From Buddleja alternifolia (Eukaryota; Streptophyta; Magnoliopsida; Lamiales; Scrophulariaceae), in assembly GCA_019426215.1 (NCBI GenBank), contig CM033402.1:18977104-19041103 (forward strand): a stretch of 64,000 nt of DNA, read 5' to 3'. A program made the translations under genes and the position numbers. This document shows positions 46,769-57,910 of this stretch, piece by piece; positions within the stretch are counted from its first letter, which is position 1, and each line of letters starts with the position of its first letter. The notes below the pieces were generated by a model. That model ran no database searches. It worked only from the letters and a program-made list of their open reading frames with translations, and had not been told where the DNA came from.

Positions 46769-46971
46769 TCAATTAAGTCAACATCTAGGTCAAAACATCA
46801 TCATCATCTTGCCTCCTCCACTTCAGATCTGCTATTTGCGGCCCATTCCCCATCGTTTTTCACCAATTTTCCACCGTGAACCGTCGCTCTCCGCTGCTCT
46901 CTACGTTTGGGGTCATCTCTTGTCGCTCTGAGCACTCATTTCCCGTCGGCTTACAAGATTTTTTCACCAAG

Positions 46972-47252
46972 GTGAGTGAATAGCTCGGCCATCCTTTCAT
47001 TTCCGCATATTTAAGCCGTGTAGGGCTATATTTTGGTATTGTATTTGCTATTTGTGTCGAGTTGTGTCCAGATTGTTTTGATTATTTGTGGTCGGAGTTG
47101 AGTGTTGGGATTGAAAATCATAGATTTGAGCTTCTTGTTGTTTCTTTGTGCAAAATTTTGGGTGATTTCAATTGGGCATAGTGTGTGGTACTTACTGAGC
47201 AGTTTAGTTTGTGGCATTTCCGGATTCGGGTGTGATTGTTGATTGTTTGTAG
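46972..47252 (+). other. Probable 5' UTR intron of the env-like gene
   Basis: Donor CAAG/GTGAGT and acceptor GATTGTTTGTAG, 281 bp apart, T-rich interior. Splicing would place the ATG at 47336 about 84 nt into the next exon. Confidence 0.45.
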
Positions 47253-47335
47253 TAATTCGGAATTGGTTAAGGACTTGGTGCGCAAATTACGCCGTTACGC
47301 TGCCCATTTGTTGTCTGATTTCATTGTGTAAAAAA

Positions 47336-48637
47336 ATGCGTAAGCAAGCACAGTCAAAAGGGAAGAAGAAGGTAGGGGAGGGCTTTTCTAACGCTCCCGA
47401 GCGCACCGTCGCAACTCCTCCTCTTGCCGACTGGTTCTTACACCCGGATGTGGTGAAGATTTATCATGCCATTCAAGGTCGGATTCTTATGAAAGAGAGG
47501 CCCTTTGATATCCGAGGATGGGCTTCAGTACATGTCCTTATAGATTTTCACCATCTCACTTGCTTCCGTGGACCACTTGAGCCTATTAGAGTCCCGTGGG
47601 TTCAAGAGTCTTACAGTGCCGGGGCCTTTTCGAGTATTGAGGGCAGGGTGGGCAACTATGCGGTTAAGGTTTACTTTTGGGATGTGACCGTAGACTTCGC
47701 TGCTAGGAATATCAGTGAGTGCCTCGGGATACCAATTCCTCAGCAGTGCAAGTATCGTGCGGCTCACAGACCCGACGGGAATTTCCATGCTATTGGAAGA
47801 TATTCTTGCGGTAATAGCTATACCCGGCACGACATGGCCGAAATGGGATGCCCACTTGCCCCATCATTTTCTACGCCCCGAGGCTGCATTCTGGCTCGAT
47901 TTCATCCGATTCAATCTTATTCCAAGTGGCAACCATTCTGAGGCGAACAAAGAGAGGTGTTTGCTCATCTTCTCCATCATGACCCGGAAGAGGATTGATT
48001 TTGCTGGGTTGATTCACCGGACGCTATTAGGGCACATTAGGAATTTGGGCATCGAGTTGACCCCATTGATCCACCCTACAAAGAACAAGAGGAAGCGTGG
48101 GAATTGTACTATCACAAAGAAGAACCATATGATGTTTCCCTTGCTGATTACAGCCCTCTGCTCGACCGCCAAGGTTGAGGCTTTCCCGACCGAGGGTAAG
48201 ATCTGGCCGACACACCCTTCTCATTTCCTGAGGACGATGCCTCTACTCCTCCGACTTCCTCCACTCAGCCTTGCCCTCAGTCGTCTTTTACTCAGAAGAC
48301 CGGATCCATCCATACCGCCATGCTCGATATGGATTCTTTGAGGGGCGCGATGGATCAGATGCGTGTACATTTTGATCAGCGGATGAGCAGATTTGAGGAC
48401 ATGATCCGAGCCAGCTATGCTTACACCCGTCAGGTTGCCATGGCTCAGGATGCTTATGTGGGACGTGGCCCCTTTGTGTATCCCGACCCTCCGGACTTTC
48501 CTCCCTACTCCGACCCTCTTCCCGATGATATGACAAATGTGGACGATCTAGTGGGGAGAGCAGATGATGAGCCCGCACCGGGCGGTGGGGATGAGGATGA
48601 GGATGATGATGATATGGACGCCTTGTTTAGCGATTAG
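47336..48637 (+). pseudogene. Athila env-like / ORF1-type gene, frameshifted
   Basis: The ATG at 47336 opens a basic N-terminus (MRKQAQSKGKKK). The middle reads WFLHPDVVKIYHAIQGRILMK, YAVKVYFWDVTVDFAARNI and, after a shift near 47825, ARFW-like AAFWLDFIRFNLIPSGNHS and ERCLLIFSIMTRKRIDF. This pattern (W-x2-F-x6-L-x-P-x-SH...RA-x-L-x-A-I) is the Athila ORF-1 family signature. A second shift near 48070 returns to the first frame. The tail has a coiled coil (DQMRVHFDQRMSRFEDMIRA) and an acidic end (DEDEDDDDMDALFSD). No membrane segment is visible, so an envelope role is unsupported. Confidence 0.75.
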
Positions 48638-50270
48638 ACTTGTTTTGTTCTATTTCCTGTTTTTGTTGTTAGATGTTTGTTTTTGGTTTGTTATTTGTGG
48701 ATGATTGTTTTAGACATGTTTAGCCTTTTATATATTTGATGCATGCTTGGTTTATTGTTGATGTATATTGTGTTGCATGTTGCGTTTATCGAATATATGC
48801 TATGCTTACCCGTTTCGTATGGCTAGCACATTTTCACTTTGTAGTGGATACCCACGTGTGAGGCTTTCTTCCGCCAGAGTAACTGTTGCCAAACTTTGGA
48901 CAGACTCTGATTGGACAACTCGGGTTTGCTTTTCAGCATCCCATTATGGTGATGTGTACTCTCCTCTTTTATTTTCGAACATTGGGGACAATGTTCGTTC
49001 CAAGTTTGGGATGGGGGGTATAATCGATCCATTATTGTCATGTTTATTTATGCTCTACATGTGATAGTGTGCACATTTCTAAGCATTTTAAAAAATATAT
49101 ATATTTTTTTGATAGGATTGTAAACCCTTCAATTAATGCAATGAGATTGATTAAGTTGAATCAATGGCATATTTTCTCTATCAATTTGGACTTTAATGAA
49201 CTATACACATCGTTTCCTTGCTCGAGGGACCCTAAACAAGATTAGAATGTCCTTAAGATGATTCACATACGCTCATAAGTTGAGGGTAGAGTAGTTGAGT
49301 GGACAACCACATACGCTCATAAGGGACCCTAAACACTTGAAGGCTTCTTCCCAGAAATATTAACTTAGATGTTTCAAATGTGTTATGAGTTGAGAATGTT
49401 AACTTTGTATGCTTAACAATAATGAAAGAGGTTGAACATTGGTATGACTGCAAAAGTCAGGCTTAATAGATACTGGGGGCGAAGAGTACCATGCCTAGAA
49501 AATGTACTATTATGCTAATTTGAGCTAAGCTCAAGCCAATGCAAGTGTAAAGTGAATGAGGACCTAGTTTGGTTTTGTGGCCTTTGACACTCGAGCGATT
49601 AAGCCCTTAGGAGTGTCTCTACACTTAATACCCTAAATCCATCTGGTTTGGGAGTTATTGGCTCAAAGCTCATTACAAGGGTGTCATAGAAAGCCTACGA
49701 GAACCGAACATTGCACATGGTCTAGCCTCCAATGTTTTGAGTTGACAGTTGCATAAGTTAAAGCCTAAAGTGGATAAAGTGATGAATTTTAAGTGGCTAT
49801 GAAGTTTTCTTCAATTCTTATGCCTTCTGACTAATCGAAAGTTGATAGATATGGGATTAATGCTTGAAAAGTGGTAAGAATGCCACTCGACTATAATACT
49901 TTAGATTTATTACACTACACCCTTAGGATTATCTTTTCAAGGTTAACGCGGAACGTGAGCAAGTATGTGACGCGTATATATATGTAATTTTGAGCTTAAA
50001 TAGATGAATTCATGTCATTGCTTTACTATTAATCATATTGATTTGCGTTGATCAATTGTGGTTGAAAATCTTTCGATTTTGTAAGTATATCGTATGCAAA
50101 CCGTCACGAGACTATAACTCGGCCTTTGAGGTAACTCAAGGGTTATTCGCTAAATGCAACCGTCTACTCCACGAAAGTGAGTTAGGTAGTTTTTTCTTTT
50201 TTTTTTCTCCCGTGTTTGATGATGTTTTTCCTATCCTATAGCTCTTATTGCTCGAGGTCGAGCAATTGAT
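48638..50270 (+). other. Athila 3' untranslated region
   Basis: 1.6 kb without ORF. 48974-49020 carries GAACATTGGGGACAATGTTC, a near-palindrome, followed by AAGTTTGGGATGGGGGG, an internal purine tract resembling the one at the LTR. 49200-49320 contains an imperfect direct repeat, ACATACGCTCATAAG. 50190-50210 is a T-run. Confidence 0.6.
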
Positions 50271-50284
50271 AAGTTTGGGGGCAT
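50271..50284 (+). other. Athila polypurine tract
   Basis: AAGTTTGGGGGCAT immediately before the LTR start TGATAAGAAGCG. Confidence 0.9.
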
Positions 50285-51682
50285 TGATAAGAAGCGTTCT
50301 TACGTGTTTTTAAGCCCATGATCTGATATTTTTGGATTTATTTATTGCCTAAATCATGCCACATTTGTGTTTGATCGGGGTGTTAAGTGATTTCAAGTGA
50401 TAAAGGAGAGCACACGAAGAAAAGGGCGAAAAACGATGCACGACACAAGTTCAAGCCTGTTGACAACGCCCAGGCGCCAGTATAACCACGCCCAGGCGCC
50501 GGGCAAGAAGCAGCAAGTTCAGCATCCTGTTGACCACGCCTAGGCGCAGCCTTACCCACGCCTGAGTGCCGTTATTGCCATGCCTGGGCGCCGCCGAACT
50601 TATCCCCTAAGAAAAGTACGCCATGTATCCTGTTGACCACGCCTAGGCGCAGCCTTACCCGCGCCTGAGTGTCGTTATTGCCACGCCTAGGCGCCGGCGT
50701 AACCGTTTTCCAAGTGTATAAAAGCTAATTTTCAACATGGAAGAGGGGTCAGAAAATCTAGGGATTCAAGGCACTTTTCTGGGATTTTGAGCCACAATTT
50801 CATCAATCTTTGTAGGAGATGAAGGGGGATTAAGCTAGAGATTGAAGTTCCAAGCTAGGATTCATCATCAACCAAGCCTTAGGGAGTTTTACTTGCTTTC
50901 ATTATATGTTTATGTTCATAATTATGTAAATGATTGTTCTAGATCTTCTTGAGCTATTGATGATAAGCTAATTTTGTAGAACTAAGGCCATGTGAAGGCC
51001 AAATTTATGAGTCAATATCTATGAAGTGATTTTTTCGTATTAATTCTCCTATTGCTTTGTGTGTTAATTTTATGCTTTTATTCCAATCATATGCTTGATC
51101 ACCATATGCTTGTTATCTTGCCTAATCTAGTCATTCAAGAGAAGATAGGTTAGGGTTCCAAGGAATTAACACATCATCCGAAACAAATGAGGAATTGCCC
51201 CTAGAGATAGGTAGAGATTCCCGGATGCGGTTACCCGGATTGATCCGGGGAAATTCTAAAACGTAAATGCGTGGTTATTGGTTAGATTCTCGAATAGACA
51301 TATTTAGAGAACCGTCAATTAATCATAGGATTATTATGAGCCGAGACATCGGGTAATAGTTAATTAAGGAATTTCCACCAAAGCAATAGGAGTCTAATAA
51401 TTCGAAGAGTAGCTCATATATATAGACGAGTAGATTTGGTTGTAGCATGTGCCTTAGTCATTTTATCATACGTGAGTTTTAGTCTATAGCTCATTTCCTC
51501 TTGTGTCGTTCGTTTATTCAATCAATTCTTGCAATTTACTTAATATGTCTTTTCTTTTATTGAAAGTCATAAGCTAAAATCCAAGTCTCCGTGGTTCGAC
51601 AACCCGGACTTATTTTGTCCAATTTTATTACTATCACGACTAGTGCACTTGTTATTCAAGCACATTAGGTATTAGCGTGTCA
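50285..51682 (+). repeat. Athila 3' LTR (1398 bp)
   Basis: Starts TGATAAGAAG, ends AGCGTGTCA. It contains a palindrome cassette (50467-50700), TATA box (50717-50723) and leader with TTAGGGAGTTTTACTT. The final 417 bp are the inverted match of 63584-64000. It is inserted in the LTR of the Tat element that follows. Confidence 0.95.
50467..50723 (+). promoter_or_regulatory. Athila LTR promoter: CGCCTAGGCG cassette with 104-bp duplication, then TATA box
   Basis: About eight motifs of the CGCC(T/C)AGGCGCC type. A block from 50525 to 50598 is repeated at 50629 to 50702 (period 104). GTATAAAAGC at 50716-50725 follows 17 bp after the last motif. On an LTR this is where U3 activators and the core promoter belong. 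Confidence 0.65.
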
Positions 51683-51825
51683 GGTACGTAGGCAGCTCGA
51701 CACAACCAAGTGTAGTCTATAACTTAACCAACCCCTAACCTAGTTTTTCGTTCGTTGCATCGGTTCCATTACTCCACGTGGTCAATCACGTGAAATCCAC
51801 TGTCTGACGATTTTTACCATCATCA
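51683..51825 (+). repeat. Truncated 5' LTR of the Tat element
   Basis: Matches the last 143 bp of 56725-57231, starting at GGTACGTAG, and ends CATCATCA. The first ~364 bp are displaced by the Athila insertion. Confidence 0.95.
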
Positions 51826-51846
51826 GATTAGCGCCGTGTGTGGGAA
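51826..51846 (+). other. Probable primer-binding site of the Tat element
   Basis: TTAGCGCCGTGTGTGGGAA two bases after the LTR, the same type as at 10061-10076. Confidence 0.6.
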
Positions 51847-51905
51847 CTGCATTTCAGCCACTAAGTATGTAAACTAGGTCACAAGCTCGTACTACCGGAG
51901 ATAGA

Positions 51906-53540
51906 ATGACCAGCCAACATCAACCAACTGCTGCTGACGAAAATCCTAACCCCGTGCCTGAGGATCGGCCCAGCCATCCAGTGGGGGAAAAAATCCCCCA
52001 ACGGTCCTATTGACGAGGGAGCTCCGGAAGTAGCACCCCTGATCAGTGAGCAAAATCCACGACCTGTGATACCAGCGGTGATCCCACCCCCTACTTCCAG
52101 GGTGTTCGAGATCACCCAAGAGGCACTACTTGCTCTAGTAGAAGATGCCTCCGTGAGGGCAGCGGCAAGGGCGGTTCAGTAATACACCCGGGCACATCCT
52201 TCACTAGTACCACCAGGTCCAGCAGCTAGTAGGGGCCATGAGAGAAGTCGTCCGGAGGCTCCCCATTCTCGCGAGCGGGGCCTACAAGATCCACCCTCTC
52301 CATCTATTCGCCGAGGCCTGGAGCCTCGTGAGAAGAGTCGCCATCACCGAGGAGTGCCAGGCCAATCCCCCCATCGAGGTCAGAAGTCTCTGACCCCAGG
52401 AGGGATTGGATCAAGGCGATCCAACTCGTCGGTGAATGTGGTTGCGACAGAAGAAGAGAATAGTGTGGCCTGGCCCCCTGATAGGCCGTCGAGAAGCAGA
52501 GATAAAAGGCCAATGCCTCCCAGGTCTCCACGCCGAGGTCAAATATCAGTGACCCCTAAGGAGGCCTTGCCAAGGCATGAAGGCTAGAGAAGGCGTGAAT
52601 CTCGCTGCGATAGGAGCCCTGAGAATTATGGGAGATATGAAGGCATGTAACCGGTTCCGCGGTGGCTCCATTGATGAGAAGTCCCTTTTGCTCAGAAATA
52701 TTAGCAGAATCTTTGCCCCCAATTCTCAAAATTCCTCACCTAAGTGATTATGAGGGAGATGGAGACCCTCAAGAACATGTTGACAAATTCAACGCCAAGG
52801 CTGATATGTACGATGTCAACGACGCCTCTTAATGCAAAATCCTCCGAACCACCTTTTCTAGGAAGTTGTTGAGTTGGTTTAATAGGCTACCAGCTGGTAC
52901 TATCACTGACTTTGATCAGTTGACTAGGCATTTCCTCAACCACTTCTCCATGAACAAGAAATACCCCAAGACAACATCCTTCTCGTTTACAGTGGTGCAG
53001 AAGGATGGAGAATCTTTAAGGAAGTATGTGAGGCGCTTCTCCAACGCAGTGTCAGAAGTACTGCATGTTAATCACGAGTTGTTATCAGGAATTATGCAAA
53101 GGAACTTACGTAATAGTAGGTTTAAGGAGTCGATTACAGGGAATCCCCCATCAAACATGGTAGAGTTGTTGTCTAGAGCTGAAAAATACATAAGAATTGA
53201 ATAGACTGTCGGGTCATTGAAGAATGAAAGTGGTGGCAATAAGAGAAAAGTCAGAGATAAAGATAAGACATCAGAAGCCAAAGAAAGGAAGCCTATGCCC
53301 CCTTCGAGGTTTGCCAAGTATACTCCTCTCACCCTTTCAAGGGAGCAAGTCCTGGCCATGGCTGAGCAGCAAGGCACAGTCTCTTGGCCAAAGAAGATGA
53401 GATATAGTCCCAGCCGCCTCAAGTCCAAGAAATATTGCAGGTTCCACCGCTAAAAAGGTCACACGACGGAGGAGTGCCATCACCTTCAAGTGGGGATAGA
53501 GAAGTTGATCAAAAAAGGCTACCTACAAGAGGTAGTTTCC
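51906..53540 (+). pseudogene. Tat gag
   Basis: The probable start is the ATG at 51906 (MTSQHQPTAADENPNP). The N-terminal region is Pro/Arg/Ser-rich with repeats of RRGQ-SVTP type (52354-52587). The capsid core spans 52740-53204: HVDKFNAKADMYDV, LSWFNRLPAGTITDFDQL, FSFTVVQKDGESLRKYVRR and MVELLSRAEKYIRIE. A zinc-knuckle-like YCRFHR...GHTTEECHHL is at 53433-53490, with one in-frame stop after FHR. Several other stops interrupt. The product would be capsid/nucleocapsid. Confidence 0.85.
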
Positions 53541-53699
53541 CCATCAGGGGTAACCGTTCAGACACCCCAGAGACCAAGGGGTAAAGATGGAGGCAAGAGC
53601 AACCCCTCGGTGGTAGACTCGGAAATGGACAATCCCCCAGTGAATAGAATTATAGGGGTGATCATGGGAACACCCGTGGGAAGGGATTCGGTGAACTCG

Positions 53700-54364
53700 A
53701 GGAAAGCCTAATTGAGAGCAGCTATAGGGTTGCATGCGTTAAGCTCCCCCTATGGAGGACAAGTTAATCAAATAGGGTCTAACAATCACACCATCAAGTT
53801 TGGGCAACAAGATTTGGGGGATGGCATCCCCTTGGTAAATGATTCGTTGGTGATATCAGCAACCATCTCAAACTTCTGGGTGAAAAAAGTGCTAGTCCAC
53901 AGTGGGAGCTCAGCAAACATAATATTTCACAATGCCTTCACTCAATTGGGGGTAGACAATGCTTAGCTTCAAACAGTCAACACTGCCCTTACGGGATTCA
54001 CGGGTGAGACTGTGGAAGCACTAGGGAAAGTATCTCTCCCCATCTCTTTGGGCATCTATCCCATATGTTCCACCAAGATGGTCAAGTTCCTAGTGGTTAA
54101 AGCCCCCTCTACCTACAATGTCATAGTGGGAGGCCGAGCTCGAACTTATTCCAAGCAATCATCTCGACTTATCACATGAAGGTTAAGTTCCCCACCCCCA
54201 AAGGAGTGGGAGAGGCAGCTAGAGATATCAAAGTGGCAATGGAGTGTTATGCGAGCGCGCTAAAGAAACCCAAGAGGAAGTATGGCGACAAGGACCTCGA
54301 GGACAAAGGGAAACAAGTGGCAGGTAACTTGATTTCAAGGATGGACGGTTGCTTGGGGGGCTAG
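53700..54364 (+). pseudogene. Tat protease with mutated active site
   Basis: Reads KKVLVHSGSSANIIFHNAF near 53885, where the usual V-L-V-D-[TS]-G-S-S has His in place of the catalytic Asp, so the enzyme would be dead. STYNVIVGGRARTY (about 54110) is the C-terminal block. An in-frame stop follows LGVDNA (53966). The linker YHMKVKFPTPKGVGEAARD normally precedes RT, but here the element jumps to accessory sequence. Confidence 0.8.
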
Positions 54365-54599
54365 GCCAAATTAGCCCATCGTTCGCTCATAGGCGTCCAC
54401 TTGCCTGCTAAGAAGCTCATGGAAAATATGAACAGCATGCGGAACACTCCCCGGGCTCTACAGTGACGGAGTACTAAGCCTCTTGTGGCTTCAGAAGGTA
54501 ACCAATCAATCTCCAGAATTGTGAAAGAAGCTGCTGGTTCTGTTGAAGGCTCCCCTGATGCTCTATCTCCACCTCCTCACACTTGAGACGAAAACAGTG

Positions 54600-56483
54600 A
54601 GACAGTTGGACCGCCTGATAAGAAACAAGAGGGGGGATTAAATCTCAGATGTATGGATATGTAGCCTCAAAATAATGGCAAAAATATGTATAAATAGTTA
54701 CCCGAATAGCCCCGGTGCAAATCTCTTGATTGAGACGCTCAACTGGAATGGATGACAAGCGAGTAGCATCATAGTCGGTCACCACTATTCTCATCATAGA
54801 CCAAGGTGTCACGGCATCAGTTATATCCTAAAAGGAATTAACATCGGGGTCCAAGTTTGCTAAAGAGTTAAATAAGCCAATATCGAGTCCGGTGGAACTA
54901 GAGCTCCCCGGAGAATAACCGCGAGCGCGCTTCACCACTGGAACAGGCGGAGGCAAAGAATAAGAGGGCACGTTCTCTCCAACAGGGGCCACCCCTTTCC
55001 CACGACTGTTTCATGGAGATGAATGAGCTGGGTGCCCAAGGCATTGTCGTCACCACCTGCCTCCAACACCATAGTGCCTGAAGGCTAGCAAGGGCACCCA
55101 ATCTAGGGCCATAGAGACCCTTAGCGCCTAAATCTGCCATCAAAGAGTCAAAATTAAGGGTGCATGACACCTGCTCTAGCAAGGCGGGATCCAAGGAGAA
55201 AGAAACCCCAGGCACGCTCGTCGGTGCAAGGGATGGAGGACCTGACTGATCAGCCCTTTCGCTACGACCATGTGAAGCTTGGGAAGTGCAAGGGATGGTG
55301 GAAGTTGCCTAGCATGTAAAATATAGGGCCATCAAATGGCGCCCTTGGGCATCCTCATGCCTGCATAAAATATAGGGCCATCAAATGTCAATACATTGAA
55401 ACACAACGCCAAATAGCATGTAAAAATACAACATAAAGTGTGAAAAAGTGAGAGAACGCATATTCCAGGAGTATAAAATTGGTTAACACCGAATCTATCG
55501 TCAAACAAGCCCGCCTTACTAAAGATAACTCTAAATTATCTTTGTGCAGGGGTGACATGTTGAGGAGCCAGACTCCCAGTCCAACACAAAGGCGTTGTTA
55601 TGCCCAAGTGAGTAAAGGGAAAGTAGAAGATCTTCAGCTTCTAATCACCCTTGGGTTTAATATTACCTTCTAAAAAAGCCCTCAATGTTAAGGCCTACCT
55701 CGATAAACTGAGAAACAAAGCCCTCAAAGAAGGCAAAACATGTAGGGGTTAATTAACTTATACATATGGTATAATGGTCTAATATCTCCCCAAAAAAATT
55801 ATGGTAGGAAAAGGTAAGCCCTGAACGAAAATACTCTAAGTAAAAGGTCACGTGCCCCTCTGGAGGATCAAAGATCTGACACCCTGGCACGAGTAAAAGT
55901 AATTCGAATTCCATAGCTGTCTCCTCGAATAGAGCTGCAAGTTCGTCCTCAATGATAGTGGAATCACTTGAGTCGAAAGTAAGGCCATCTTCGGAGACCG
56001 GATCCTCAGTATCTGGGGGATAATGGCTCCCTAGTCCTATGAAAACAAAGGGTTCAATCCATAACTTGTCCTTAGCATATGTTATCTAAATAAGATAGCA
56101 CACACCCAAGAGGTGAACATACCCAAAGAATCTGTTAAAAAGCCAACAAACGGAAAAATCTAGCCCCAACGCGCAGAGCCACCCGCCTCCGGCCCGGAGG
56201 CGCCAATGCCTCAATGCAGCAGCCACGAGGTACAGCCTCGCGGTCACAGCCGCTAGGCTTCTCATTGCGAGGCTACCAAGCTTCCGCCTTATGCGATATC
56301 CCTCAGTTGAAACACCTATAGCTCCTAGATGATGCTCTATTGGGGCGGGGAGGTCATGGGTTGAACCAATCAAAGAAGGGATAGAAAAACAAGCAAATAT
56401 CTTGAGCTATTATCATCCACACCAAGAGGAAAACAATGGCAAATTAGGCTATCTTTACCTTGGTCACCTTGGCTCTTGCCCAT
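54600..56483 (-). pseudogene. Antisense accessory gene of the Tat element, spliced
   Basis: The ATG at 56483 (context ACCATGGGC) begins MGKSQGDQ. Donor AAG/GTAAAG at 56459/56458 and acceptor CATAG at 56037 define a 422-bp intron; joining 25 nt of exon 1 to exon 2 (56036-55753) keeps the frame. Exon 2 is acidic (PPDTEDPVSEDGL), then PPEGHVTFYLEYFRSGLTF, the core of the putative gypsy-type transposon domain (Transposase_28-like). A stop at 55755 is followed in nearby frames by EGFVSQFIEVGLNIEGFF, the natural continuation. Further left, 54898-55215 is another open piece. Function is unknown. Confidence 0.65.
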
Positions 56484-56604
56484 GGTAGATTGAGGGAAGC
56501 TCCTAGAGAGAAAAATTCCTTAGATGATGGCTATGGATGTGTGTGAAGATGTGAATGGGAGTTGTGGGTAAGTGCCAACTACCCCTTCATACTTATATAA
56601 AAAG
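56484..56604 (-). promoter_or_regulatory. Promoter and leader of the antisense accessory gene
   Basis: On minus TATATAAG (56599-56592) is followed by about 80-110 nt of leader with CTCTCTAGGAGC, ending at ACCATGGGC. The promoter lies between the 3' LTR and the gene and points away from the LTR. Confidence 0.6.
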
Positions 56605-56724
56605 TGGTTAAGGAGCCTTTATGACCCATTATCCAGTAGAAATTGAAGTTAGGTGCACGACTTAAGTGGGACTATGTTCACTCTTGGGTATCCCACCCGG
56701 TAAACCCGAGAGTGGGGGGCATTA

Positions 56725-57231
56725 TGATGTGCACCAAAAAATATCTAAGGGATTATGGTAATTACGTGTGTCCTCAAGACGGGTCGGGTCGCCACCCGCG
56801 GGGTAACGTCCGTGGGCAACTCGCTATACAAGCCCAAAAAGGACTGAAGACCTACCAAAGATAATTGGGTTATATTATTAGCCCAAGAGACAATAATGCT
56901 ACTAATCATCAAGCCTGATGGGTTAAAGATTGAATTAGGCCCACGGCCCATTGCCCACTACCAGTTCCCTATAAATACCTTAGAGGAGCTGGGAGAGGCT
57001 CATTATCTACTCCCCCGGTAAAAATTCACTGGCTATTGAGAGTAACCTCACAAAAGAACTACGAACTGACTTGATCCCACATACCTTGGGTACGTAGCCG
57101 GCTCGACACAACCGAATGCAGTCTATAACTTAACCAACCCCTAACCTAGTTTGTCGTTCGTTGGATCGGTTCCATTACTCCATGTGGTCAATCATGTGAC
57201 ATCCACTGTCTGACGATTTTTACCATCATCA
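56725..57231 (+). repeat. 3' LTR of the Tat element (507 bp)
   Basis: Starts TGATGTGCACC after the purine tract GAGAGTGGGGGGCATTA and ends CATCATCA. Contains CTATAAATACC (56970), a TATA box. Confidence 0.9.
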
Positions 57232-57332
57232 ACTTCTGTTGTGCATCATGTTCGGGGGTTATACAGAGCCCAATAAAAATCTCAAATCTGAACACATTAT
57301 TTACGGAAAAGACATGTCTACCAACTTTAATA

Positions 57333-57786
57333 CACTACAAAAAAATAAGACATTAATGACAAAATGTTTAAGTGACAATGTCAAAGTTGTTACTAAATTT
57401 AAATTTTTAGTGACAAAATCTTTGTATTGTCTCAAGAATAGGTTTTACATGTTTAGTAGTGACAATTTGTATAAAATTTGTCACTTTTGATAAAAAAATA
57501 TTGAGTCCCTTTTGATAATTAGTGACAAGAAAATAATTGTCATTATGGATAATTAGTGACATACCTTTAGTGATAATTTAATGACAATAATTATAATTGT
57601 TACTCTATTTGTGTTGGTATTAAGTTGTCACTAATTGTCAAGAATGACAATTTCAAAGAAACTTTTGTCACTAAAATTCCTTATTGTGACTAAGCGAAAA
57701 TTATTGTCACTCATTGTATATATCTAGCTACAATTCTAACATTGTCACTTCAAATTTTGTCACTGATATTACTTTTTGTTGTAATT
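57333..57786. mobile_element. CACTA-type MITE (454 bp)
   Basis: The left end CACTACAAAAAAATAAG is typical of CACTA termini; the right end ATTACTTTTTGTTGTAATT is a decayed complement. A 3-bp duplication ATA flanks both ends (57330-57332, 57787-57789). The interior consists of AGTGACAAT/ATTGTCACT words on both strands. No ORF. Confidence 0.65.
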
Positions 57787-57910
57787 ATAATTATACTATT
57801 CATATAAAAATGCCACATCCAAACACATTACGTTGCTAAATTCTTCTTGTATCTTTAAAACACATCTTTCTGACATTATTTTTATGATCAAACAAGACTA
57901 GATGAACACC

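Larger units (their letters stand above)
44041..51682 (+). mobile_element. Athila-like Ty3/gypsy element, 3' half
   Basis: Contains the RT C-terminal half, RNase H, integrase, an env-like gene, purine tract and 3' LTR. It lacks everything before the middle of RT. The missing part is exactly what is found at 60380-64000 on minus. The LTR end here and the LTR start at 63584 match, in opposite orientation, with about 19 differences in 417 bp by eye. This supports one element split by rearrangement. Confidence 0.85.
51683..57231 (+). mobile_element. Tat-lineage gypsy element with gag-protease only and antisense accessory gene
   Basis: The 5' LTR is reduced to its last 143 bp by the Athila LTR end; the 3' LTR is complete (56725-57231). 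A primer-like site, gag, zinc knuckle and protease are on plus; then, with no RT or integrase, an accessory gene runs on minus up to the 3' LTR. It is either a deletion derivative or a non-autonomous element. Confidence 0.85.

Noticed and set aside
47525..47830. Minus-strand 101-codon frame
   Set aside because: It is antisense to the recognisable Athila env-like coding sequence.
56086..56373. Minus-strand 95-codon frame with hydrophobic segments
   Set aside because: It lies within the inferred intron of the antisense accessory gene and has no recognised domain.
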